The notes beneath the pieces were generated by a model. The model saw nothing but the letters and a program-made list of their open reading frames with translations, did no database searches and was not told where the DNA came from. 64,000 nucleotides of DNA from an uncultured Hyphomicrobiales bacterium (GTDB taxonomy: Bacteria; Pseudomonadota; Alphaproteobacteria; Rhizobiales; Ancalomicrobiaceae), in assembly GCA_903930435.1 (NCBI GenBank), contig CAIYYN010000017.1, forward strand, positions 1 through 64,000, read 5' to 3'. Numbering within the stretch: position 1 is the first letter of the stretch; the number at the start of each line of letters is the position of its first letter. Below are positions 27,274 through 35,649 of the stretch, piece by piece. A program made the translations under genes and the position numbers.

Positions 27274-28062
27274 TCAGACGGCAGCAAGAAAGGCAACCGC
27301 AGCATCAAAATCGCGCCGACGCTGCTCGAGCCGAAAGGCAGCTTCCTCGTCCGCCCCCCAGACTTCCTGGCTCCAGAGATCATCGAGACTGCCAGACGTC
27401 CAGGCCGCATCGACATCCAGTCGCCCGGCATGCAAGGCAAGCGAAATCAGGACTGAGCCGGTCAGCGTCGTGATCGAGTGAAGGCCCGCCAATTGAAAAT
27501 GATCGAGCGGTTCAACGGCGTTGCGGATACGGTCAATGGCGTCGGGGTCCTGCGCGACATGCATCACGCCCTCGGACACGAGGAAACGGGCACCCAGATG
27601 CTCTTCCACCCAATCAAGAATTGGATCCCAGACAAGCGTCTGCCGTTCGACGAGACGCTCCGGACTTGTCGCTCGATAGCACAGGAGATCAGACGCAGCG
27701 AACGCCGTGAGATCCTCAATGACCTCATGGCGCCGGTCCTTCACGCCGTCGATGACCGAATTGGCCAGCCGCGTGTAGGGCATCAGACCGGGATCGATGA
27801 ACTCGCCCTGCCCGGCCCATTCGGCGGAGATCGCGCGAGCCAATGCCTCCGTCGGCACAACGAGTTCTCGCTTGGCCGGTGTGCGGATCGTCCGCCCATC
27901 GAGTTCGACGGTAAAGCCATCTGCCGACTGACGGAAACCTGCGTCTTTGTAGAAACGCTTGGGCAATTCGCGACGGTTGAGCGCCCGCGCCTTGGCAATC
28001 GGGTCAGCAGCTGCGCGCTCCAGTGCAGCAGCCTCATGGTCAAATTCAAGGAAATCACGCAT
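27274..28062 (-). CDS. ATP12 family F1-ATPase assembly chaperone
   Basis: A 262-residue protein of the ATP12 family, which in mitochondria and alphaproteobacteria helps assemble the F1 alpha subunit. Visible family traits are KRFYKDAGFRQSADGFTVELDGRTIRTPAK (split here for length), the ISAEWAGQGEFIDP segment, MPYTRLANSVIDGV, CYRA and VWDPILDWVEEHLGARF. ATG 28062 is selected because the family begins shortly before this; the upstream frame to 28230 overlaps the HAD gene. It follows the HAD gene by 62 bp, a known alphaproteobacterial neighbourhood. Confidence 0.88.
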   Translation of the reverse strand: MRDFLEFDHEAAALERAAADPIAKARALNRRELPKRFYKDAGFRQSADGFTVELDGRTIRTPAKRELVVPTEALARAISAEWAGQGEFIDPGLMPYTRLANSVIDGVKDRRHEVIEDLTAFAASDLLCYRATSPERLVERQTLVWDPILDWVEEHLGARFLVSEGVMHVAQDPDAIDRIRNAVEPLDHFQLAGLHSITTLTGSVLISLALHAGRLDVDAAWTSGSLDDLWSQEVWGADEEAAFRLEQRRRDFDAAVAFLAAV

Positions 28063-28124
28063 TTGGGATTGGTCTCGATGGCACACTGCCGCAGGATATA
28101 GAACAGCTCCTACCAATAGGCCAA

Positions 28125-28793
28125 TCACCAGTTCAAAAGCGTTGCAATCGCAGGCACGACTTCCAAATAGCTGTCGACGATCCGCTCGGCTCCGGCGTGG
28201 CGCAATTCCGCCACCGATTGATAGCCCCAACTGACCCCGAGCACGCTGACGTGCGCCGACCGGCCCATCAGGATGTCATAGCTGCTGTCACCAATCATGA
28301 TTGTCCGCTCAGGCGGAATGCCGGTTTCGGCCATCGCCGTGAAAATCATCGACGGGTCCGGCTTGGAGGGATGGGTATCAGCCGTCTGGATTGTCGCGAA
28401 CACACCTTCGAATCCGTGCGTGGCGATCACGCCCGCGACGCCTCGGCGCGACTTGCCCGTCGCGATCCCGAGCGTGACATCATCGCGAGCGGCGAGCGCC
28501 ATTACTGTGTCCCTGGCGCCATCATAGAGTGCCTCATAGGCCTCCGCCATCTGCCGCAAATCCTGAAAAGCCAACTTGTAGGCTGCCACGGCTTCGCTGA
28601 CGATTTGGGCGTCAGGTCTGGTATCTAGCAGGGTCGCCGCTGCTTCCGGTAACGAACGCCCGATGATCGACAGCACAGCCCGCCGTTCCGGTGCCGGGCG
28701 ACCGATACTGGCAAAGGCGCGGCGAAATCCCTCAAAAATGATGTTCTGACTGTCAACCAGGGTTCCATCGACGTCAAAGAGGACCAGATACAT
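28125..28793 (-). CDS. HAD family phosphatase (phosphoglycolate phosphatase-like)
   Basis: A 222-residue HAD subfamily I hydrolase with motif I LVLFDVDGTLVDSQ, a helical cap, motif II GIATGKSRRG, motif III lysine in THPSKPDPSM and motif IV MIGDSSYDILMG. It resembles the Gph-like phosphatases found next to ATP12 and rluC genes in alphaproteobacteria. The substrate is not certain. It is first of the HAD-ATP12 pair and divergent from the large secreted-protein gene. Confidence 0.85.
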   Translation of the reverse strand: MYLVLFDVDGTLVDSQNIIFEGFRRAFASIGRPAPERRAVLSIIGRSLPEAAATLLDTRPDAQIVSEAVAAYKLAFQDLRQMAEAYEALYDGARDTVMALAARDDVTLGIATGKSRRGVAGVIATHGFEGVFATIQTADTHPSKPDPSMIFTAMAETGIPPERTIMIGDSSYDILMGRSAHVSVLGVSWGYQSVAELRHAGAERIVDSYLEVVPAIATLLNW

Positions 28794-28853
28794 GCGCAGT
28801 TTCCCGAATTTCAGGCAGCCGTTCGGGCTGCGTTCATCTGACGTCTGATAATT

Positions 28854-28884
28854 GATATCGCTGACTTGGCATGGCAGCGATATC
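28854..28884. promoter_or_regulatory. 10-bp inverted repeat upstream of the large secreted-protein gene
   Basis: GATATCGCTG at 28854-28863 is exactly mirrored by CAGCGATATC at 28875-28884, with an 11-bp spacer. It lies in the 196-bp divergent region, 61 bp from the HAD start and 106 bp from the secreted-protein start. A second shorter repeat (CGGGAC / GTCCCG, 28926-28943) lies nearer the plus-strand gene. Operator or leader hairpin are both possible. Confidence 0.45.
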
Positions 28885-28989
28885 CGATTGGATCAAAAAG
28901 TGCCAATATGTTTGCGTCATTGCGACGGGACCTGACCGTCCCGAGGAAAAGCATCAAACAGTTGCAGAATCGATTTGCGGGAGGCTTTG

Positions 28990-31900
28990 ATGACAATTGG
29001 TGTTCGGAACACGCGGCTGTTCGGATTGGCTGTCTGGACAGGGATGACGATCGTCGCCGCGAACGCGCAGACTGTTCAGGCTCCGGCGGGCCAAACGCCG
29101 GTCGCGGGGCAGAGTTTGGTGCGTCCGGGGAATATTGTTGTCACCGGGTTCTCGGGAACACGTCTGTCCGACAAGCTGATCGATCCGTCAAAGGCAAACG
29201 CTGACGCTGTCACGATCGAGACGAACGGGGCGAGTTTACGCGTCCTTGACGTCAGCGGAACCTGGCGGGTGGGCACCGATCCCGCAACTAACGCAACCGA
29301 AGTCGCTGCGATCAATGCGCGGGCCATTGGCCAGGTATTTGGTGTCACACTGGATGATGCCATCGCCCCCGTCTCCAAGTCACCCGCGCCGAATATTTAT
29401 ACGACAGCCACCTCTGCCTACGGCCTCAACATCGTGCTCCCGCCAGAGTCTGAGAATGCCTGGCCACGCCGCACTCTCGGCGGGGACCAACTGGCCAGCT
29501 GGATGGCCGGTCAATGGGGCTATGGCACCGCGTCAGACAACAAGCCCGTCAATGGCGGACCAGGCTCGATCTGGCGGATTGACGGGATCACCGGTCAGGT
29601 AACGCTGTTTTCGACCATCATGACTGACGGCAAACCGACCGGCGCTCCGGCGCTTGGCAATATCGCCTATGACGCCCGAAGCCATCAGTTCTTCGTCTCG
29701 GATCTCGAATCCGGCCTGATCCATCGTCTCAGCCTGACGGGGCAGGACCTCGGCACCTTCGATCACGGTGTGACGGCCAGACAGGCCGCGCATCTCGCGC
29801 CGGTGCCGGATGACCCGAGTACGCGCGCCGACATCAAGTCGATCCAGTTTCGCGCGGATGATCCGAACACCTGGGGCTATGCTGCCCCCAGCCGACGCGT
29901 CTGGGGTCTGAATGTCTCGTCGGGACGGCTGTATTATGCGGTGGCAGATGGCCCGGAAATCTGGTCGGTTTCGATCAAGGCGGACGGCAATTTCGGTGAC
30001 GCACGTCGCGAGATCATCGTGCCCGCCGATCAGGGACCGTTTGAAATTTCGGATATCTCCTTCGATTCAAAAGGCTGGATCTATCTTGCCCAGCGTCCTC
30101 CCGTGACTGGCAACTACGATTACCAGTTCCTGGCGGCTGAATCCCCTGCTCGGCTGCTGCGCTATCGTCCTGATCCCGCCACCAACGCCTGGATAGACGT
30201 GCCGGATGAGTTCCTTGTCGGCCTCAATGCCGACCGTCGGCAGACAGATGGTGGCGTCGCTCTCGGCTATGGCTACACGACCGAAGGCAAGATCGACTTC
30301 GGAGCCTGCGACGGTACACTGTGGGCAACCGGTGACGATCTCGACCGCTCGGCGCGCAAGACCGCCAACGCGGGAGCCTCCGATGCGCCAGACGGCGCGA
30401 CCGGCCTGAATATTTCCGGCTTGCAGGCAAGCCCGCTGGATCCTGCCGATCTGACGGCAAAAACCCTGCATTTCTCGGATTATGACGGTATCTTGCCACG
30501 GGCAGCAACGCGCGGGCATGTCGGCGACGTGCGGGCGTTCAAGACCTGTGGCTCCCCGGCGGCAAACGCTACAGCGGTGGCGGTTGAATCGCCGCCGGAT
30601 GTCTTTGATCTCCAGGTGGAAAAGATTGCTGTCGGTGACTGCCGTCGCGATGGCATTTGCCGCATCGAAATCCGCATCTGGAACCGTGGGGATCGCCGGT
30701 ATTCGGGCCCCCTGACAATTGCGGAAAATCTGGACAAGGCCGGTGCTCGGCTGATCGGAACCGGTCCGTCGCGCTGGAACTGCGGCCAGGGCGGGGCTGA
30801 CATCAGCTGCCACCACCCCGGACTCGATATTCGGCCTGGGTTATCAGCCAGCCTGTTTCTGGATTACCGGCTGCCGGCGCGCTGGTCCTATCCGGAATTC
30901 GCCGACTGTGCGGAGATAGCCTGGTTGGGAGACCTGAATTCGCCCCAGACGATCGTTGCGACAGAAATCGAACTGGCACGCCTCGGGCTCTATTCTGGCG
31001 CACCGGATAGGACGTTTGGTCCGAAACTGGCCGCTGCAATCGATACCTATTCCGAGCGTCACGGTCTCAGAAAAACCGGTCAAATGACAGGTGAGCTGAT
31101 CGAATCGCTGTTTGGACAAGGCAGCGCGATCCCACCCGACAGGGCTCGACCGCACGAACGGTCATGCGCCCGTTTCCACATTGACCTGCCCGCCACGGTG
31201 GACACCTACGTCCCGCCGCCGCCTGTCATCGACTATCTTGATCCACCGGTCATCACGACGACGATCATCGACACGACCTGCCCCGTCGGCTACTGGAACC
31301 GGCTTGGCGATTGCGTACGCACCTGCCCGTGGGGCTATCGTGCCTATGGTGACCGCTGTTTCCCCGAAGGTGGACCGATTTGTCGGGGCGGTTGGCTTGC
31401 CGGGGGCGAATGCCGCTGCCCGGCGGGCTACATCGGTCAACGCACTGGGCAGGGAAGCGTTATCTGCCAGCCGCAGGTCGGTGGTCCTCCGCCGAGCTGT
31501 TTTGGTGGATATCAAGACGGCGGACGATGCCTCTGCCCTGCCGGGACGGTTCCGGTCAATGGCCCATCCGGCATTCTGAGATGTGAGCGCTTGAACGTCC
31601 AATGCTTCGGCGGATCAATGGCCTATGGCAGGTGCGCCTGCCCGCCGAATTCAGCGCTGCGCAATGGTCGCTGCGAGCCGATTGGACGACCGATACCGGT
31701 CGGGATACCGCATCCCGTCACCTGCCCGCCCGGCTTCGTGTTCAACGGCGCTGCCTGTGCTCCGGCCAATCGTCGGCCCCTGCCGCCTGTGGTCTCGGTA
31801 CCGCAGCATCCCGGCGGCAATCCGCCACCCGTGATTGCCGTTCATTGCCCACCCGGCACAGTGCGGGCTGGAAACATCTGCGAACCTGTGCGGCGCGACG

Positions 31901-32076
31901 TTGTTCGACCGAGAAACGTGCCGATCCGCAATCCGCAGGTCGCAGCGCCAAACCGGGGCCAGCAGGTTCGGCCAGTCCAGCACGTGGTTCAGCGGCCAGC
32001 CAATGTTCCGGGGCGTGCGCCTGCAAAACCGGTCCTGCCGAATTGCAGGCTCGTGAACGGCAAGTGCGTCAAGTAA
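28990..32076 (+). CDS. large secreted multidomain protein: beta-propeller-like, Ig-like, peptidoglycan-binding-like and Cys-rich regions
   Basis: A 1028-residue exported protein; I recognise no named family for the whole. After a signal peptide (to about residue 26) come: about 120-510, a repetitive region with propeller-like blades (GSIWRIDGITGQVTLFST, GLIHRLSLTGQDLGTF, PEIWSVSIKADG, ARLLRYRPD); about 537-640, an Ig/DUF11-like fold (LQVEKIAVGDC, IEIRIWNRG); about 661-705, a peptidoglycan-binding-like helical segment (LARLGLYSGAPDRTFGPKL); and about 764-935, a chain of CPxGxxxxGxxC-type cysteine modules in Pro/Gly linkers, ending in a basic tail. GGGAGG precedes ATG 28990 at seven bases. It converges with the small exported protein across a strong hairpin. 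A role at the cell surface is inferred. Confidence 0.75.
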   Translation: MTIGVRNTRLFGLAVWTGMTIVAANAQTVQAPAGQTPVAGQSLVRPGNIVVTGFSGTRLSDKLIDPSKANADAVTIETNGASLRVLDVSGTWRVGTDPATNATEVAAINARAIGQVFGVTLDDAIAPVSKSPAPNIYTTATSAYGLNIVLPPESENAWPRRTLGGDQLASWMAGQWGYGTASDNKPVNGGPGSIWRIDGITGQVTLFSTIMTDGKPTGAPALGNIAYDARSHQFFVSDLESGLIHRLSLTGQDLGTFDHGVTARQAAHLAPVPDDPSTRADIKSIQFRADDPNTWGYAAPSRRVWGLNVSSGRLYYAVADGPEIWSVSIKADGNFGDARREIIVPADQGPFEISDISFDSKGWIYLAQRPPVTGNYDYQFLAAESPARLLRYRPDPATNAWIDVPDEFLVGLNADRRQTDGGVALGYGYTTEGKIDFGACDGTLWATGDDLDRSARKTANAGASDAPDGATGLNISGLQASPLDPADLTAKTLHFSDYDGILPRAATRGHVGDVRAFKTCGSPAANATAVAVESPPDVFDLQVEKIAVGDCRRDGICRIEIRIWNRGDRRYSGPLTIAENLDKAGARLIGTGPSRWNCGQGGADISCHHPGLDIRPGLSASLFLDYRLPARWSYPEFADCAEIAWLGDLNSPQTIVATEIELARLGLYSGAPDRTFGPKLAAAIDTYSERHGLRKTGQMTGELIESLFGQGSAIPPDRARPHERSCARFHIDLPATVDTYVPPPPVIDYLDPPVITTTIIDTTCPVGYWNRLGDCVRTCPWGYRAYGDRCFPEGGPICRGGWLAGGECRCPAGYIGQRTGQGSVICQPQVGGPPPSCFGGYQDGGRCLCPAGTVPVNGPSGILRCERLNVQCFGGSMAYGRCACPPNSALRNGRCEPIGRPIPVGIPHPVTCPPGFVFNGAACAPANRRPLPPVVSVPQHPGGNPPPVIAVHCPPGTVRAGNICEPVRRDVVRPRNVPIRNPQVAAPNRGQQVRPVQHVVQRPANVPGRAPAKPVLPNCRLVNGKCVK

Positions 32077-32085
32077 TAGCGCAAT

Positions 32086-32133
32086 CTGACCCTCCGGTTC
32101 GTGGCCCCAGAGGCTACGAACCGGAGGGGTCAG
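32086..32133. terminator. hairpin between convergent genes, possible two-way terminator
   Basis: A stem of 17 base pairs (CTGACCCTCCGGTTCGT with ACGAACCGGAGGGGTCAG, one bulged base) closes a 13-base loop. It lies between the stop of the large secreted-protein gene and the stop of the minus-strand gene. It has no T run, so termination is inferred from position. Confidence 0.6.
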
Positions 32134-32134
32134 G

Positions 32135-32662
32135 TCAGACAGCCTGATGGATCCATTGCGCCAGCACCGTGATCAGGTGCTGGGTCCGCAGCGCTTCGAC
32201 GGCTAGGATGTCGGCGGTGCTGCCACCGAACGCCTGGGCAGATGTTTCGATCGGCTCGACGTGCAGCACCTTCCCATGCGCATCCGTGACGACGCCTGCC
32301 CCGGAAATCCAGTCCAGATCATTGCTCGATCCAATGCTGAAAGGCATGCGCTGACGTTCCGACGAGCCAAGCTGGATCGAGTCGATCCTGATCACCAAGC
32401 GCGGTGCCGATGGCGTATTTGGCGCCAGCCGATCCGCAAAGACTTCGGCCACCAGCGGCTGCGCCACTTTCGTGATCCGTGCGGCATAGCCGGACAGCCC
32501 CTTGTCGGCGAGCGGCTTCGTATCCACCGAAATCGCGGAAAACCGCTGTTCACCGGCAAAGGCCGTTTGAACTGCGGCCAGACCGCTGGCCGGGAGCAGC
32601 AGTCCCAGACCAAGTGCCTTGACCCAGAAACGACGAGAGGCAGAGATATCACGACGCGCCAT
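32135..32662 (-). CDS. exported protein of unknown function
   Basis: A 175-residue protein with an N-terminal RRFW-type region and a hydrophobic stretch (VKALGLGLLLPASGLAA) ending near AFAGEQ, consistent with a signal peptide; the RRDISASRRFW start could even be a weak Tat-type signal. The mature part (RLVIRIDSIQLGSS, SSNDLDWISGAGVVTDAHGK, HLITVLAQWI) is not a family I recognise. Conserved-looking blocks suggest a small beta-rich periplasmic or lipoprotein-like domain. It converges with the large secreted-protein gene. Confidence 0.7.
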   Translation of the reverse strand: MARRDISASRRFWVKALGLGLLLPASGLAAVQTAFAGEQRFSAISVDTKPLADKGLSGYAARITKVAQPLVAEVFADRLAPNTPSAPRLVIRIDSIQLGSSERQRMPFSIGSSNDLDWISGAGVVTDAHGKVLHVEPIETSAQAFGGSTADILAVEALRTQHLITVLAQWIHQAV

Positions 32663-32905
32663 GGCTTGTTCCTTTCGGGATAAGATATCCCCCCAAGATG
32701 CATATGGAATGTCGCCTCATTTTGGTCAATGCGCATGTTCCCGCGTCAGGGGCGACCAATTTTTTGTGAACGACGTCGATTGGTCAGAACTGCGCACGGT
32801 CGCGGTAACGTGACTTCGCGCCCGATCTGATTTGATTTATATGGCCGGACTGCGCAGTCGGCCATTCGGTTGCGGCAAAAAGGTTCAGAGGAGTTTCCGG
32901 ATTTC

Positions 32906-33652
32906 ATGACATCCAGCGTGACGCTCATTGGTGCCTTCAGCGCCGGATTCATTTCATTTGCCTCGCCCTGCGTCTTGCCGCTGGTGCCTCCCTATCTGGC
33001 GTTCATGGCTGGCATGAGCCTGGAAGAATTACGCGCGACTTCGACGAGGGTTGCCGGTCTGTCACGGCTGCATGTCGCGGGAGCCTCGCTCGGGTTCATC
33101 GCCGGATTTACGACCGTCTTCTTGCTGCTGGGGATCAGCGCCTCAGTGCTTGGGCAATTCGTGAACTATTATCGCGCCGAACTTGGACTTCTGGCCGGGC
33201 TTCTGATCATCGTGATGGGATTGCATTTCCTCGGTGTTTTCCGCATTCCACTGCTCTACCGGGAAGCCCGCGTCACGCTGGCCGCGACGTCACCCGGCGT
33301 CACGGGGGCCTATCTCATGGGTCTGGCATTCGGATTTGGCTGGACGCCCTGCATCGGGCCGGTTCTGTCGGCCATCCTGACGGTCTCGGCGAGCCAGGAA
33401 ACCGTTGCGCAAGGGGCGATCCTGTTATTGATCTATTCCCTTGGCCTCGGAATTCCCTTTTTTCTGACAGCACTCTTTACCGGGCCGTTCATGAAACTGA
33501 TGGTTCATTTCCGCCGCTATATTGGTCACACGGAAAAGGTCATGGGCGTTGCACTGATTGCGACGGGGATCGTGTTTCTGACAGGCGGCACAAGCTATGC
33601 GTCGCAATGGCTCATCGACACATTCCCGGATTTGGCGAAACTGGTGCTCTGA
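32906..33652 (+). CDS. ccdA: CcdA-type cytochrome c biogenesis / thiol transport protein
   Basis: A 248-residue inner-membrane protein with six hydrophobic segments that carries reducing power from cytosolic thioredoxin to the periplasm for cytochrome c maturation and other thiol substrates. The two redox cysteines are C22 in FASPCVLPLVPPYL and C149 in GFGWTPCIGPVL, each next to proline as the family requires. ATG 32906 gives the canonical short N-terminus; a frame from 32870 adds twelve unlikely residues. It stands alone, convergent with the SPOR-like gene. Confidence 0.93.
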   Translation: MTSSVTLIGAFSAGFISFASPCVLPLVPPYLAFMAGMSLEELRATSTRVAGLSRLHVAGASLGFIAGFTTVFLLLGISASVLGQFVNYYRAELGLLAGLLIIVMGLHFLGVFRIPLLYREARVTLAATSPGVTGAYLMGLAFGFGWTPCIGPVLSAILTVSASQETVAQGAILLLIYSLGLGIPFFLTALFTGPFMKLMVHFRRYIGHTEKVMGVALIATGIVFLTGGTSYASQWLIDTFPDLAKLVL

Positions 33653-33734
33653 AGCGCGATCGGATGCATGGCCCTTACGGCCAATCAATGTCTTGGCGCT
33701 CGCGGCTCAAGCCCGATCTGGTCCGTTGAAAATA

Positions 33735-35309
33735 TCACTGCACCTGCGGTGTCGTGACGGTCGGGTGTGGCACGTCGAGCTTCAGTGGCGCGCGTTTCAC
33801 TGGTTCCGTAACGGTCCCGGAGGGCAGCCGACGGTCAGCGGCAGAGGCTGTCTTTGGCAGGATCGGCTCGCCGCTGTAGGCAACCGGTTCGCAAACCGCT
33901 TGCGCACCGCGCAACTGGTGGCACGTGCGGACTGCCTGCTCCTTGTCGGCGAATGGTCCTGCGATCACACGAATGTCCACGCCATCACCTGACTCACCCA
34001 GGCGGGCCAGCGGCGTCAACGCCTTCGTCAGCTTGCCATCACGCAGGTCAAGATCCGACCAGAATTTCTTGACCTGGACGAGGCTCTTGTAACCGCCGAG
34101 ATCGATGCCGAACTGCTCCGCCGGACGGGCGGATTCGACTGGTTTGGGCGTGTCAGCCATCGCTTGGACCATCGGCGCGGGAGCAGGCGCTGACCGCACC
34201 GTGACCGCCTTCGTCGGATCAATCGGCAAAACCGGACGATCAGCCACGGATCCCGTCGTTGCGGCATCGGCAACGGGATGTGGTTCGGGTTTCGCAACGG
34301 CCTGCGCTGCCGGATCGGGTTTCGCTGGGCCTTGCGCCATCGGTGGCGGTGCGGGCATTGGCGGCGTGACTGGCGCGGCGTGGGATTTCGGCATGACCGT
34401 AATCGGTTCAGGAAGTGGCGGAATCAGGGATCCCGATGCGGCTGCAGTGTCCGGATCCAGCGCCTGGGACCGTTGTAGCAGCATTCGCTCAAGTGTTGCG
34501 CGATCTGCGGCTGCCTTATCTGCTGCGACTCGATCCGCTGGAGACGGTGGCAACGGTGTTACGGGACGCTGCACATTTTGCGGCACCACACTTACGCCTT
34601 GCACTGCCTGTGTCGGAATCATCACGACACCGCCGCCGAGCGGCTGCGGAACCGGCGCATGAGCCGCAGGCGCCGGTGTAACGGGCGTTTGCGTAGCTGG
34701 CGACTGCGCCGCCGGAGGGACTGCCGGTGTCAGTTGGGTTGCTGCGGGCGGTTGCGGTGCGGGCGCGGCAGGGACACTAGCCGTCTGGCTCACTGAGCCG
34801 GAACTGGAAGGTGGCGGATTTGTTGATGGCATCGCCGCCGCAGGCGCAGGTCCCGTCGACGCGATCGGCGGCAGGTTGGCGCTTGACGCCGAAGGCCTGT
34901 TTGTGGCGCCAGAACCGGGTGTGATGCTGTCTTCGAGATTTGACAACCGGCGTGCGAGCACATCCGTCGACATGTCAATTCGGCCGACAACGCGCCGCAA
35001 ATCCTTGAGTTCGGATCTCAACTGGCTGAGTTCGCCCTTATCGAGCCCGGTATCATCGGGCAGTGGTGTTGGAACGGTCGGAACCTGGCCGGTCTGGGAA
35101 TGCGAAGTCGGCTTTATGGTGCCCGTGATATCGCCAGCCGCCCCCTGGTCAAACCGAGCTACTTGCATGGCACTGTGCTGGGGCGAGAATTGCCAGGATG
35201 CAAACGCGGCCAGGCAACAAAAAACAGCAACACCTGCCCAACCGAAAAGCGCGATGTCTCGGCCTTTTTCCTCGGTTTCAAGCAGCCGCTGAATCGGCTT
35301 CCTGGACAT
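33735..35309 (-). CDS. Pro/Ala-rich membrane protein with C-terminal SPOR-like domain
   Basis: A 524-residue protein: a short charged N-terminus, one membrane helix at about residues 19-39, a predicted coiled coil (GELSQLRSELKDLRRVVGRI), about 250 residues rich in Pro, Ala and Gln, and a C-terminal segment (FGIDLGGYKSLVQVKKFWSD then IRVIAGPFADKEQAVRTCHQL) resembling a SPOR domain by its paired beta-alpha layout and GPF turn. It is probably anchored in the inner membrane with the C-terminus in the periplasm at the septum or envelope. The start at 35309 is ATG, with in-frame alternatives upstream. A perfect CtrA box lies 187 bp upstream. Confidence 0.7.
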   Translation of the reverse strand: MSRKPIQRLLETEEKGRDIALFGWAGVAVFCCLAAFASWQFSPQHSAMQVARFDQGAAGDITGTIKPTSHSQTGQVPTVPTPLPDDTGLDKGELSQLRSELKDLRRVVGRIDMSTDVLARRLSNLEDSITPGSGATNRPSASSANLPPIASTGPAPAAAMPSTNPPPSSSGSVSQTASVPAAPAPQPPAATQLTPAVPPAAQSPATQTPVTPAPAAHAPVPQPLGGGVVMIPTQAVQGVSVVPQNVQRPVTPLPPSPADRVAADKAAADRATLERMLLQRSQALDPDTAAASGSLIPPLPEPITVMPKSHAAPVTPPMPAPPPMAQGPAKPDPAAQAVAKPEPHPVADAATTGSVADRPVLPIDPTKAVTVRSAPAPAPMVQAMADTPKPVESARPAEQFGIDLGGYKSLVQVKKFWSDLDLRDGKLTKALTPLARLGESGDGVDIRVIAGPFADKEQAVRTCHQLRGAQAVCEPVAYSGEPILPKTASAADRRLPSGTVTEPVKRAPLKLDVPHPTVTTPQVQ

Positions 35310-35649
35310 GTTCCTGGAGTCCGGTACCACGCGCGAATGCTCCGTCTGACTGACCAACGAATCGCGCTGACGCGAATCTCTTACGAAAGAGTATCATTCT
35401 TTGCACGGAGTCAGCACCCCGGATCAAAACTTGTCCTGTGCTTGATGTAGAAATGCCCATACAAGACAATAACATAAATGATTGATTTGCAATTTTAATA
35501 GAAATTTAAAACCGCTCGGAACGAACACTCCGTAGCATCGGTGGTGATGTTCAATTCAAGGGTAGACACGCTGCAAAAGTGTCCGACCTCGTTGGAGGAT
35601 GGCGGTCAAGCAAGACGATGACCTTGATCGGATAATCCGTTTGCAGGCA
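35310..35649. other. intergenic region with a CtrA box
   Basis: A 340-bp AT-rich gap downstream of the EAL-receptor gene and upstream of the SPOR-like gene, both on the minus strand. No gene is seen. Its main content is the CtrA-type site at 35496-35510. Confidence 0.5.
35496..35510. promoter_or_regulatory. CtrA-binding box, TTAA-N7-TTAA
   Basis: TTAA at 35496-35499, seven bases, TTAA at 35507-35510: a perfect match to the full CtrA site of alphaproteobacteria. It is 187 bp upstream of the SPOR-like gene. Scanning the other intergenic regions by eye I found no second perfect box. Confidence 0.65.
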
